The position numbers and the translations under genes were made by a program. The notes under the pieces are model-generated. The model saw nothing but the letters and a program-made list of their open reading frames with translations. It did not search any database and had not been told where the DNA came from. Below are positions 1-9,200 of a stretch of DNA of 64,000 bases, one piece after another (positions within the stretch are counted from its first letter, which is position 1; each line of letters opens with the position of its first letter). Origin of the DNA: Luteibacter sp. SG786 (GTDB lineage Bacteria > Pseudomonadota > Gammaproteobacteria > Xanthomonadales > Rhodanobacteraceae); the NCBI RefSeq assembly GCF_011759605.1, contig NZ_JAAOYX010000002.1, positions 558,001 to 622,000 of the forward strand. The letters are read 5' to 3'.

Positions 1-792
1 AACGACCTGCTCAGCGCCATCCTCCTCGGTATTGTCGAGGGGATCACCGAGTTCCTGCCGATCTCCAGCACGGGCCACCTGCTCATCGCCGAACGCTGGC
101 TCGGCGCCCGCTCCGACCTCTTCAACGTCGCCATCCAGGCAGGAGCGATCCTCGCCGTCACCTTCATCTACTGGCGCACGCTGTGGAGCATGTTGCAGAA
201 CTGGCGCCGCCCCGAAACCCGCGACTACGTGATGAAACTGGCCGTGGCCTTCCTCATCACCGCCGCGCTCGGCCTCGTGGTGTCCAAGCTGGGCTTCAAG
301 CTTCCGGAGACCGTCACGCCCATCGCCTGGGCGCTCGTCGTCGGCGGCGTGTGGATGCTGCTTGCCGAGAGGTTCGCCGCGAACCGGCCGGACCATACGG
401 CCGTTACCTGGAAGGTGGCGATTCTGGTCGGCCTTGCGCAGATCGTGGCGGGCGTGTTTCCCGGCACCTCGCGCTCCGCGGCCACCATCTTCATCGCGAT
501 GCTTGCCGGAACGAACAACCGCGCCGCGGCGACGGAGTTCGCTTTCCTCGTCGGCATTCCCACGATGTACGCCGCCTCGGGATACGAGCTGCTGAAGACG
601 GTACACGACGGCGGCGCGGCAGGGGAGGACTGGACCGGCCTGGCCGTGGCGTTCGTCGTCTCCACGATCGTCGCGTTCGCGGCCGTGAAATGGCTGCTCG
701 GCTACATCCGTTCGCATCGTTTCACTGCCTTCGCGATCTATCGCATCGCGCTCGGCATCGCGCTTCTGCTGTTCCTGCCCGCGGGCGGCTGA
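1..792 (+). CDS. uppP: Undecaprenyl-diphosphatase UppP (BacA), 5' end outside window
   Basis: Integral membrane phosphatase that dephosphorylates undecaprenyl pyrophosphate, recycling the lipid carrier for peptidoglycan and other envelope polymers. The frame is open from base 1; compared with known BacA proteins only about ten N-terminal residues are missing, leaving 263 residues here. The two family signatures are visible: EGITEFLPISSTGH near the N terminus and PGTSRSAATI in the middle, which together form the pyrophosphate-binding site. The rest is a run of hydrophobic helices. The stop at 790-792 is followed after 4 bases by the next gene, so the two are probably co-transcribed. Confidence 0.95.
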   Translation, partial: NDLLSAILLGIVEGITEFLPISSTGHLLIAERWLGARSDLFNVAIQAGAILAVTFIYWRTLWSMLQNWRRPETRDYVMKLAVAFLITAALGLVVSKLGFKLPETVTPIAWALVVGGVWMLLAERFAANRPDHTAVTWKVAILVGLAQIVAGVFPGTSRSAATIFIAMLAGTNNRAAATEFAFLVGIPTMYAASGYELLKTVHDGGAAGEDWTGLAVAFVVSTIVAFAAVKWLLGYIRSHRFTAFAIYRIALGIALLLFLPAGG

Positions 793-796
793 CGCG

Positions 797-2359
797 GTGC
801 CCGAGGCCACCCGCTACCGCCTGCTCGATCTCACGATCGACCTCGCGCGCCAGCGGGTCGAACGCGATGGCGTGCCGCTGGACGTGGCGGGACTCAGCTT
901 CAGGCTGCTCGCGTGCCTGGTCGAGCGCGGCGACCGCGTCGTCGGTTTCGACGAGCTGATGGCGGAGGTCTGGGCACCGGCGGTGGTGAATGAGGAAACG
1001 GTGACCCAGCGCGTGCGCCTGCTCCGCCAGGCACTGGGCGACGACGCTCGCCAGCCGCGCTACGTGCGCACCGTGCGCAGCCGCGGCTACCAGTTGGGCG
1101 CGCCGCCCGTGCCGATGCCCGCCGAGGACACCCCTCGGCGCCGTACGCTCTGGCCCGCCTTCGCCGCGGTGGGTGTGCTTGCCGCCGCGGCCGTGGGTGT
1201 GGGCTTCCTCGCGCGCGAACAGAAACCGGCCACCAGTGCGCAACACGAGATCCTCGAGCGCGCGCGCTGGTACGGCGCGATGGGCCAGCGCGACAACAAC
1301 GAACGGGCCCTCGCGCTCTACGACCGCGCCTTGCGCGAAGCACCCGATGACGTCGACGCACTCGCCGGCGCCAGCCGTACGCGCGCGGCACGCACCTGTC
1401 TCTACAACGCCGGGCCGGACGAAGCCCGCGAGGCACTGCGGTTGGCCACGCGTGCCGTTTCCGTCCGCACGGACCATGCCGGCGCATGGTCCGCACTTGG
1501 ATACGCACGGGATTGCCTCGGCGATATTCCTGGCGCCATCTCGGCCTATGAGCGCGCCGTGCGGCTCGATCCCGCCGACGATGCCGCCCGCTCGTCGGCT
1601 GCGTACCTCTACCAGGAGCAGGGCCGTCTGGCCGATGCGCTGCACGCCAACATGGACATGCGCGGCGACCCGTCCAGGGTCCGCTTCCGCGACGTGCAGG
1701 TGGCGCGCGAATACGAATTGCTGGGATTCGCCGCGGCAGCGGAGGCCCGTTACCGGCACGTGTTCGAACTGTCGCCCGACAACGTCTTCGCGAACATCGC
1801 CTGGCCTGCCTTCCTATTCGCGCAGAAGCGTTTCGACGAAGCGGGCGTGGCACTCGCCGCAGCGCAACGACGCGGCACGGCACGCGCGGAGCTGGCCCAG
1901 ATGGAGGGCGAGCTGGCGTTGCGCCAAGGCGACTCCGTCGCGGCGGCGAAGGCGTTCGCGGAAGCCAAGGCGCTGCGCCCGTCGGCCACCCTGCCCACCA
2001 CGCTGGCCGCGCTGTACGGCCCGACGCCGGCCGACACCGCGTGGCTGCGCGACCGGATCGCCATGGCACGCGCTGCCTTGCCGAGCGATCCGTGGCCGGG
2101 CAGCCGGCTGGAACTGGCACTGCTTCTGGAGGCAGCGCACGACCGGCGTGGCGCGCTGGCGGCGTTGTCCGACGCCGTGGACAAGGGCTGGCGCGACGCG
2201 GGTTATCTGCGTGCGTCGCCGCTTTTCGCGCCGCTACGCGCGGACCCGGGCTTCACGGCGGTGATCGATGCCATCGACCGCCGCGTGGCATCCGAACGCG
2301 AGCGGGTACTCGCGGCGCCGTGGTGCCCGAAGGAGCTGCTCGCTTCCGGTACACGGTAA
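797..2359 (+). CDS. CadC-like membrane-anchored wHTH transcriptional regulator with TPR sensor region
   Basis: 520 residues from a GTG start, 4 bases after uppP. Residues 1-100 form an OmpR/PhoB-type winged helix (the usual EVWAPAVVNEETVTQRVRLL recognition region and a closing TVRSRGYQLG wing). Residues about 119-138 are a single membrane helix. Residues 150-460 are helical TPR-like repeats, presumably periplasmic. This CadC/ToxR-like layout, with a DNA-binding domain in the cytoplasm and a sensor outside, has no receiver domain. The ligand and targets cannot be read from the sequence. Tight coupling to uppP suggests an envelope-related role, which is inference only. Confidence 0.9.
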   Translation: MPEATRYRLLDLTIDLARQRVERDGVPLDVAGLSFRLLACLVERGDRVVGFDELMAEVWAPAVVNEETVTQRVRLLRQALGDDARQPRYVRTVRSRGYQLGAPPVPMPAEDTPRRRTLWPAFAAVGVLAAAAVGVGFLAREQKPATSAQHEILERARWYGAMGQRDNNERALALYDRALREAPDDVDALAGASRTRAARTCLYNAGPDEAREALRLATRAVSVRTDHAGAWSALGYARDCLGDIPGAISAYERAVRLDPADDAARSSAAYLYQEQGRLADALHANMDMRGDPSRVRFRDVQVAREYELLGFAAAAEARYRHVFELSPDNVFANIAWPAFLFAQKRFDEAGVALAAAQRRGTARAELAQMEGELALRQGDSVAAAKAFAEAKALRPSATLPTTLAALYGPTPADTAWLRDRIAMARAALPSDPWPGSRLELALLLEAAHDRRGALAALSDAVDKGWRDAGYLRASPLFAPLRADPGFTAVIDAIDRRVASERERVLAAPWCPKELLASGTR

Positions 2360-2363
2360 GTTC

Positions 2364-2445
2364 TGTGGGAGCCGCTTCAGCGGCGATGGGTGCTCGCGGC
2401 GAGCTTGCCGCTGCCGCGGGATCGCCGGCAGAGCCGGCTCCCACA
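2364..2445. repeat. Dispersed palindromic intergenic repeat (REP-like), copy 1
   Basis: An 82-bp element bounded by the inverted ends TGTGGGAGCC and GGCTCCCACA. It contains two small internal hairpins, GCCGCTTCAGCGGC and GCCGGCAGAGCCGGC. Near-identical copies recur through the window at 3688, 3787, 26479, 30543 and 44391, with partial copies elsewhere. It sits between the convergent regulator and serine hydrolase genes. Confidence 0.9.
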
Positions 2446-2482
2446 CAAAGCATCCTAACTCCCCAGAGGAGCTACAGAAGGG

Positions 2483-3601
2483 TCACGGCATCGCACCCAG
2501 CACGATGTCGCGGAAGATCGCCTGCGACTGCGGGTGCGCATAGCCCTGGTTGTACGCCTGGCTGGTGATCACCGCCACGAGTCCGCGTTCCGGCAACACG
2601 AAGACGTAATTGCCGCCGTTTCCGCCCATCGCCCAGACCTTGGCTTCCGCCCCGTGGATCGGGAAGCGAAACTGCCACCACAGGTACCCGTAATCCGCAT
2701 CGTCACGCGCCTGCGCGTGCGGTGTCAGCATCGCGTGCACCCACTTGGAAGGCAGCACCGCCTTGCCATTCCAACGGCCGCCGTCGGCGACGAGCTGACC
2801 CAGCTTCGCGAGGTCGCGTGTGCGGTAGCGCGTGCCGCCGCCGCCCATGCCGATGCCCTCGCTCGACACGTTCCACTTCACCTTCGAAATGCCGAGCGGC
2901 TCCTCCAGCGCTTCGTGGGCGAATGCGGCGAGCGGCTTCTTCGTCGCCCGCTCCACCACTGCACCGGCGACGAAGCTGCCGGCCGTGCAGTACGAGAACG
3001 TGCGGCCGTATGGCGAATCCTTTGGGCGGCTCACCCACGGCGCATATCCGCGAATCGGCAGGTTCAACGCGAAATCCAGCCAGCGCTCGCTCACGTACAT
3101 TCGTTCCTCGTTGCCGGACGAGAACGCGTTTTCGTCGTCACATTCCAGGATGGAACTCATGGTGAGCAGGTCTTCCAGGGTTACCCCAGCGCGGCGTGGA
3201 TCGGGGTGCTCGATGTGGATGTCCGGAAAGAAGGCGTATACCGGCGCTTTCACAGTCGGGATTGCACCGCGCTGGATGGCCGCGCCCACGAGCATGGCCG
3301 TAAGGCTCTTGCTGGCCGACCGCACGTCGTTCAGCAGATCCGGCGAGCCGCCGTCGAAGTAGTGCTCGTAGACAAGCCGGCCATGGTCGGCGACGAGGAC
3401 GCTGGTGATCTTCTTGTAGCTGCCGTCGGCCACCTTGTCCTCAAGGGTGCCGAGCTTCGCCGTGTTCCAGCCGAGCGTGCCGGCATCGGCCACGGGCCAG
3501 CCATCGTCGGCCCGCGTGGGTGGGCGGTACGTTCCGGCGGTGGCGGGCAGCGCTCCCGCGAGGGCCATCGTGGCGGCGAGGGTACGGAAGGCATGGCGCA
3601 T
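2483..3601 (-). CDS. Secreted serine hydrolase, class C beta-lactamase / EstB family
   Basis: 372 residues from the ATG at 3601. A longer open frame to 3769 exists but only adds translated REP sequence, whereas the 3601 start gives a clean Sec signal peptide (residues 1-22, ending ...LPATAG). The family SxxK nucleophile motif is SASK at about residues 95-98. The second motif is YCT at about 204-206, where most relatives have YxN. The KTG-equivalent is probably in the GGNGGNYVF stretch near the C terminus. Likely a periplasmic or secreted esterase or penicillin-recognising enzyme; a true beta-lactamase role is not supported. Confidence 0.88.
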   Translation of the reverse strand: MRHAFRTLAATMALAGALPATAGTYRPPTRADDGWPVADAGTLGWNTAKLGTLEDKVADGSYKKITSVLVADHGRLVYEHYFDGGSPDLLNDVRSASKSLTAMLVGAAIQRGAIPTVKAPVYAFFPDIHIEHPDPRRAGVTLEDLLTMSSILECDDENAFSSGNEERMYVSERWLDFALNLPIRGYAPWVSRPKDSPYGRTFSYCTAGSFVAGAVVERATKKPLAAFAHEALEEPLGISKVKWNVSSEGIGMGGGGTRYRTRDLAKLGQLVADGGRWNGKAVLPSKWVHAMLTPHAQARDDADYGYLWWQFRFPIHGAEAKVWAMGGNGGNYVFVLPERGLVAVITSQAYNQGYAHPQSQAIFRDIVLGAMP

Positions 3602-3687
3602 GGCATCGGCTCCTGTCGTGGGAGCCCGAGTGAAGCGAAGCCGCGCCTGAAGCGCCTGAAAAGCGTCTGAAGTTTTATGAAGGCCGT

Positions 3688-3868
3688 CGTGGAGCCGCTT
3701 CGGCGGCGATGGTGCGTGCGGCAGGCTGGCCCGCTGCCGCGGAATCGCCGGCATAGCCGGCTCCCACACAGAGCAGACCGGCTTTCTGTGGGAGCCGCTT
3801 CAGCGGCGATGGGTCTCGCGGCAAGGTTGCCCGCTGCCGCGGGATCGCCGGCAGAGCCGGCTCCCACA
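3688..3868. repeat. Two tandem REP-like elements, copies 2 and 3
   Basis: Two full copies of the TGTGGGAGCC...GGCTCCCACA element, about 3688-3768 (left end degenerate) and 3787-3868, head to tail. They separate the serine hydrolase start from the LysR gene stop. They fill most of the 274-bp gap, so no promoter for the hydrolase is obvious beyond the short stretch 3602-3687. Confidence 0.88.
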
Positions 3869-3875
3869 GGGTCTT

Positions 3876-4859
3876 TCACGCCACCGCGGCGATCTCTTCC
3901 TGGCGCATGGTGCGCTTGCGAGCCAGCTCCGCCTGCTGTTGCTGCACAAGCTTGCACTTGGGCTCGCTGGTGCGCTGGAACAGTTCGCTGGTCCATTCGA
4001 TGAACGCCTGGACGCGAGCGGAGAGGTGCCGCTTCTGCGGATACACGATCCAAAGGTTGGAGCCGGTGGAGATCGTGTCGGTCATGATGATCTCCAGCAG
4101 GCCCTTTTCGAGCGCGCTGCTGGCGAGGCAATGCGGCGCCTGGATGATGCCCAGACCGGCGATGGCCGCCTGGATCACCGATTCGCCGTCGTTGATCAGC
4201 ATGTGGGCGTCGACATCGACCGACACGCGGCCGCTCGGGGAGTCGAACTGCCACTGGTACGGCTTGCCCGTGCTCGGGTGCACGAAGTTCACCGCCTTGT
4301 GGTTCCTCAACTGCTCGATCGAGGTGGGCGTGCCGTGCCTTGCGAGGTACGACGGCGCGGCACAGAGCACGTTGCTGAAGTGGCCGATCTTGCGTGCGAT
4401 GAGACTGGAATCGGCCAGTTCCCCCATGCGGATGGCGCAGTCGAAGCCTTCCTCGTTCAGATCGAACGGGAAATCGCACATCGTCAATTCGAGCCGGATG
4501 TCGGGGTATTTCTGCTCGAACTCGGCCAGATTCGGAATGATTGCGGCGCGCCCGACCGCCGACGACGCGGCCACCCTCAGCTTGCCTGCCGGCTTGGTCT
4601 TGGCGTACCCGAGGGCCTCGGTGGCCTCCGTCAGATCGGCAAGAATCTCCTTACATCGTGCATAGAACGCGGAGCCATCGTCGGTCAACCGCAGCGAACG
4701 TGTCGATCGGAAGAACAGCCGCGCGCCGAGGCTTTCCTCCAGGCGGGAGATGGCGCGGCTAACCCCGGACGGGGTCATCTGCAGGTGCTGCGCGGCCGAG
4801 GAAAAGCTCTTGGCCTCCACCACGCGGACAAAAACGCTGATAGCGGAAAAGTCTTCCAT
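3876..4859 (-). CDS. LysR-family regulator, divergent to the RND efflux operon (SmeRv/MexT-like position)
   Basis: 327 residues from the ATG at 4859; the longer frame upstream is not LysR-like, while MEDFSAISVFVRVVEAKSF is the standard LysR N terminus. Residues 1-60 form the winged helix (SFSSAAQHLQMTPSGVSRAI), and residues about 90-295 are the periplasmic-binding-protein-like effector domain. It lies divergent to the pump operon, as SmeRv does at smeVWX in Stenotrophomonas and as MexT lies beside mexEF-oprN. It is therefore the likely local regulator of the pump; the inducer is unknown. Confidence 0.92.
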   Translation of the reverse strand: MEDFSAISVFVRVVEAKSFSSAAQHLQMTPSGVSRAISRLEESLGARLFFRSTRSLRLTDDGSAFYARCKEILADLTEATEALGYAKTKPAGKLRVAASSAVGRAAIIPNLAEFEQKYPDIRLELTMCDFPFDLNEEGFDCAIRMGELADSSLIARKIGHFSNVLCAAPSYLARHGTPTSIEQLRNHKAVNFVHPSTGKPYQWQFDSPSGRVSVDVDAHMLINDGESVIQAAIAGLGIIQAPHCLASSALEKGLLEIIMTDTISTGSNLWIVYPQKRHLSARVQAFIEWTSELFQRTSEPKCKLVQQQQAELARKRTMRQEEIAAVA

Positions 4860-4971
4860 CGCTAACTCCGGGGATCGTGATTCGTGACTGAGGGTCACAG
4901 CCGGAATGATTGTAGACCCATTTTTCGCGTTCGAAGCAAGACCTAGATTTCGCAGCCTGCGATGGACCGGC

Positions 4972-5002
4972 TTGACCTCAACCAAGGTTGAGGCCTCAGG
5001 CT
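4972..5002 (+). promoter_or_regulatory. SoxR/MerR-type promoter: perfect CCTCAACC-AA-GGTTGAGG dyad in a 19-bp spacer
   Basis: The 18-bp dyad CCTCAACCAAGGTTGAGG occupies 4976-4993 with 8-bp perfect arms. It overlaps a -35-like TTGACC at 4972-4977. A weak -10 candidate, CAGGCT at 4997-5002, follows after exactly 19 bp, the long spacer that MerR-family activators compensate by twisting DNA. The outer half-sites CCTCAA and TTGAGG match the known SoxR box. It lies 50 bp upstream of the pump adaptor gene. No soxR gene is in the window, so the cognate regulator is inferred. Confidence 0.75.
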
Positions 5003-5051
5003 GCCGGCCCCGCCCCCCTTACCCATCCCAATCGAAGCTCCAGGACCTCCC

Positions 5052-6257
5052 ATGAAGAAGAAAATCCTGTTCGGTTCGTCCGCCCTCGCGGTAGCCATCG
5101 CGTCGGCGGTCTGGCTGAGCGCCGGCAGCTCGGCCAGCCACGCCAGCGAGCCTGCCGCGGCGCCGCCGGCACCGGAAGTCACCGTGGCCCAGGTCCTGCT
5201 GCGCCCGGTGGCCGACACCAATGCCTTCACCGGCCGCATCCAGGCGGTGGACACCATCCAGGTGAAGCCGCGCGTCAGCGGCTACATCGACTCGATCCAT
5301 TTCCGCGAAGGCGCCGCCGTGAAGAAGGGCGACCTGCTCTTCACCATCGACCCGCGTCCTTACCGCGCCGAAGTGGACCGCCTCGCCGCCAACCTGGCCC
5401 AGGCGAAGGCCGAGGCGAAGAATGCCGAAGCCAACGCCGGTCGCGGCAACAAGCTGGTGGAACAGCATGCCGTGTCGCGCGAGGAAGCCGACCGCCTCGA
5501 TACCGCCGCGGCCAGCGCCAAGGCGCAGGTGGCGTCGGTGCAGGCCGCCCTCGATGCCGCGCAGCTCAATCTCTCGTTCACCCAGGTGCGCGCACCGGTG
5601 GACGGCAAGGTGAGCAACGCCCAGATCACCGCGGGCAACCTCGTCACGCCGAACGACACGCTCACCAGCGTCGTCAGCGTCGACCCGATGTACGTCTACT
5701 TCGACGTGGACGAGCAGACCTTCCTGAAGCTCGACCGCCTGCGCCGCCAGAGCGGCCGCGCACCGGCTGTCGAAATGGGCCTCGCCGACGAGGACGGTTA
5801 TCCGCACGTCGGCAAGATCGACTTCATCGACAACCAGGTGCGCTCCGGCGCCGGCACGATCCGCCTGCGCGCGGTGTTCCCGAACGCCGACGGCGCCTTT
5901 ACCGCCGGGCTTTTCGCCCGCGTGGAACTGCGTAGCGCCGACACCCAGCCTCGCGCCCTGATCGACGACAAGGCCGTGGGCACCGATCTCGGCAACAAGT
6001 TCGTCTACGTGCTGGGCAAGGATAAGAAGGTGGAATACCGCCGCGTGTCCACCGGCGCACTGGTGGACGGCTTGCGCGTGGTCGATTCGGGCCTTGGCGC
6101 CGATGACGTCGTGGTGGTGAACGGCCTGCAGCGGGTGCGCCCCGGTGTCGAAGTGAATGCGAAGCGTGTCGCGATGGCGTCGCTGGTACCGGATAGCGCG
6201 CGCAATGTCGCGTCGCGCCCGGCCGGCGTCGACAGCGTGGCGCAGAACCAGGACTGA
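5052..6257 (+). CDS. RND efflux periplasmic adaptor (MexE/SmeV-like)
   Basis: 401 residues. An N-terminal hydrophobic segment (residues 4-26) is a signal or anchor; there is no lipobox cysteine. A lipoyl half (VKPRVSGYIDSIHFREGAAV), a helical hairpin rich in Ala, Glu and Lys (about 105-165), a second lipoyl half (LSFTQVRAPVDGKVSN) and beta-barrel/membrane-proximal domains follow in the usual order. It bridges the inner-membrane pump to the outer-membrane channel. It is the first gene of the operon, with a 7-base gap to the pump gene. Gene order and the adjacent LysR gene match SmeVWX/MexEF-OprN. Confidence 0.95.
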   Translation: MKKKILFGSSALAVAIASAVWLSAGSSASHASEPAAAPPAPEVTVAQVLLRPVADTNAFTGRIQAVDTIQVKPRVSGYIDSIHFREGAAVKKGDLLFTIDPRPYRAEVDRLAANLAQAKAEAKNAEANAGRGNKLVEQHAVSREEADRLDTAAASAKAQVASVQAALDAAQLNLSFTQVRAPVDGKVSNAQITAGNLVTPNDTLTSVVSVDPMYVYFDVDEQTFLKLDRLRRQSGRAPAVEMGLADEDGYPHVGKIDFIDNQVRSGAGTIRLRAVFPNADGAFTAGLFARVELRSADTQPRALIDDKAVGTDLGNKFVYVLGKDKKVEYRRVSTGALVDGLRVVDSGLGADDVVVVNGLQRVRPGVEVNAKRVAMASLVPDSARNVASRPAGVDSVAQNQD

Positions 6258-6264
6258 TCCATCC

Positions 6265-9200
6265 ATGAAAATCGCCCAATTCTTCGTCGACCGCCCGATC
6301 CTCGCGGGCGTGCTGTCGGTGCTGTTCCTGATCGCGGGCGGTATCGCCGTGTTCAAGCTGCCGATCAGCGAATACCCGGAGGTCGTCCCGCCAACCGTGG
6401 TGGTGAAGGCCTCCTACCCCGGCGCCAACCCCAAGGTGATCGCCGAAACCGTCGCCACGCCGCTCGAAGAGCAGATCAACGGCGTGGAAGGCATGCTCTA
6501 CACCTCCTCGCAGGCCACCAGCGACGGCGCGATGACCCTCACGGTCACCTTTGCCCTCGGCACCGACCTCGACAACGCGCAGGTGCAGGTGCAGAACCGC
6601 GTGTCGCAGGCACTGCCGCGCCTGCCCGAGGAAGTGCAGCGCCTCGGTGTCACGACGAACAAGAGTTCGCCCGACCTCACCATGGTCGTGCACCTCACGT
6701 CGCCGGACCACCGCTACGACATGCTGTACCTGTCCAACTACGCCCGCACGCGCATCAAGGACCAGCTTGCCCGTCTGGACGGCGTGGGCGACGTCCAGCT
6801 GTTCGGCGCCGGCGAGTACAGCATGCGCATCTGGATGAACCCGGAAAAGCTCGCGATCCGCAACCTCACCACGGGTGACGTGATCAAGGCCATCCGCGAG
6901 CAGAACATCGAGGTGGCGGCCGGTTCGCTCAACGCGCCCCCGGGCCCGAGCACCGCTGCGTTCCAGATGAACATCAACACGCGCGGCCGTCTCATTACCG
7001 AGGACGACTTCCTCAACATCATCGTGCGCAGCGACGCGTCCGGTTCGGTCACCCATCTCCGCGACGTGGCGCGCGTGGAACTGGGCTCGAACAACTACGC
7101 CCTGCGCAGCCTGCTGAACAACCGCGAGGCGGTGGCGATTCCCATCTTCCAGCGTCCCGGCTCCAACGCCATCGCCATTTCCGACGAAGTGCGCAAGGAG
7201 ATGGCCGAGCTGAAGAAGGACTTCCCGCAAGGCGTGGACTACTCCATCGTCTACGACCCCACGGTGTTCGTGCGCGGCTCCATCGACGCCGTGGTGCACA
7301 CGCTGTTCGAAGCGATCGTGCTCGTCGTGCTGGTGGTGATCCTGTTCCTGCAGACCTGGCGCGCCTCGATCATTCCGCTGGTGGCCGTGCCTGTGTCGCT
7401 GATCGGCACGTTCGCCGTGATGTATCTCGCCGGGTTCTCGCTCAACGCGCTGTCGCTGTTCGGCCTGGTGCTGGCGATCGGCATCGTGGTCGACGACGCC
7501 ATCGTGGTCGTGGAAAACGTGGAGCGACACATCGAGCACGGGCTCGATCCGAAGATGGCCACGCGCCAGGCGATGACCGAGGTCACCGGCCCCATCGTGG
7601 CCACGGCCCTCGTGCTCTGCGCCGTGTTCGTGCCCGCCGCCTTCATCAGTGGCCTCACCGGACAGTTCTATCGCCAGTTCGCGCTCACCATCGCCATCTC
7701 CACGGTGATCTCGGCGTTCAATTCGCTGACGCTGAGCCCGGCGCTGTCGGCCATCCTGCTCAAGGGCCGCGACGAACCGAAGGACAAGCTCACGGTATGG
7801 ATGGACCGCAGCCTCGGCTGGCTGTTCCGTCCCTTCAACCGCACGTTCGAGCGCGGCGCGCACGGCTACGTCGGCGGCGTGAAGAAGATCCTTCGCTTCT
7901 CCGGCATCGTGCTGGTCCTGTACGCGGGTCTGGTTGGCCTTGCCTTCCTCGGTTTCTCGAAGGTACCGACCGGCTTCGTGCCTTCGCAGGACAAGCAGTA
8001 CCTGGTGTCGTTCGCCCAGCTGCCGGATGCGGCCTCGCTGGATCGCACCGAGAGCGTGATCCGCCGCATGGGCGACATCGCCCTGGCCCAACCCGGTGTG
8101 GAAAGTGCCGTGCAGTTCCCGGGCCTTTCCATCAACGGCTTCACCAACAGCACGAATGCCGGCATCGTCTTCGTGACGCTCAAGCCGTTCGAGGAACGCC
8201 GTAATGCCGACGTGTCCGCGGATGCCATCGCCGCGGCGCTGAACCAGAAGTTCGCCTCCATCCAGGATGCGTACATCGCGATCTTCCCGCCGCCGCCCGT
8301 CAACGGGCTCGGCACGATCGGCGGTTTCCGCATGCAGATCGAGGATCGCAGCGGCCTGGGCTTCGAGGAACTCTTCAAGCAGACGCAGGGCATCATCGCC
8401 GCCAGCCAGAAGACGCCCGAACTCGCGCACCTGTTCACCAGCTACCAGGTGAGCGTGCCGCAGTTCGACGCCGATGTGGACCGCGAGAAAGCCAAGTCGG
8501 AAGGCATCGACCTGGGCGACGTGTTCCAGACGATGCAGGCCTACCTCGGTTCGCTCTACGTCAACGACTTCAACCGTTTCGGCCGCACCTATCAGGTGAA
8601 CGTGTCCGCCGAGCCGTCGTTCCGTCACGAGCCGTCCGACATCGTGGGCCTGAAGACCCGCAACGCCGCCGGCGACCTCGTGCCGCTGGGCTCGTTCCTC
8701 ACCGTGCGCCAGACCAACGGCCCCGACCGCGTGCAGCATTACAACGGCTACCCCACCGCTGAGATCAACGGCGGCCCGGCACCGGGTTACAGCACCGGCC
8801 AGGCGCAGGACGCGATGGAAGCGCTGGTGAAAGCCAACCTGCCTAACGGCATGAGCTTCGAGTGGACCGAGCTGACCTACCAGCAGATCCTCGCCGGTAA
8901 CACCGCCGTGCTGGTGTTCCCGCTGTCGGTGTTGCTGGTCTTCCTGGTGCTGGCCTCGCTCTATGAGAGCCTGAGCCTGCCCCTGGCCGTGATCCTGATC
9001 GTGCCGATGGTGCTGTTGTCCGCGATCTTCGGTGTGTTCATCACCGGCGGCGACAACAACATCTTCACCCAGATCGGCCTGATCGTGCTGGTGGGCCTTG
9101 CCTGCAAGAACGCGATCCTGATCGTGGAGTTCGCACGCGAAGCGGAAATCGAAGGCATGAACCGCGTCGACGCGGTGCTCGAAGCCGCCCGCCTGCGACT

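Noticed and set aside
3602-3769. N-terminal extension of the serine hydrolase (frame open to 3769)
   Set aside because: The added residues begin WEPAMPAIPRQR, which is the translation of a REP element; the ATG at 3601 gives a proper signal peptide.
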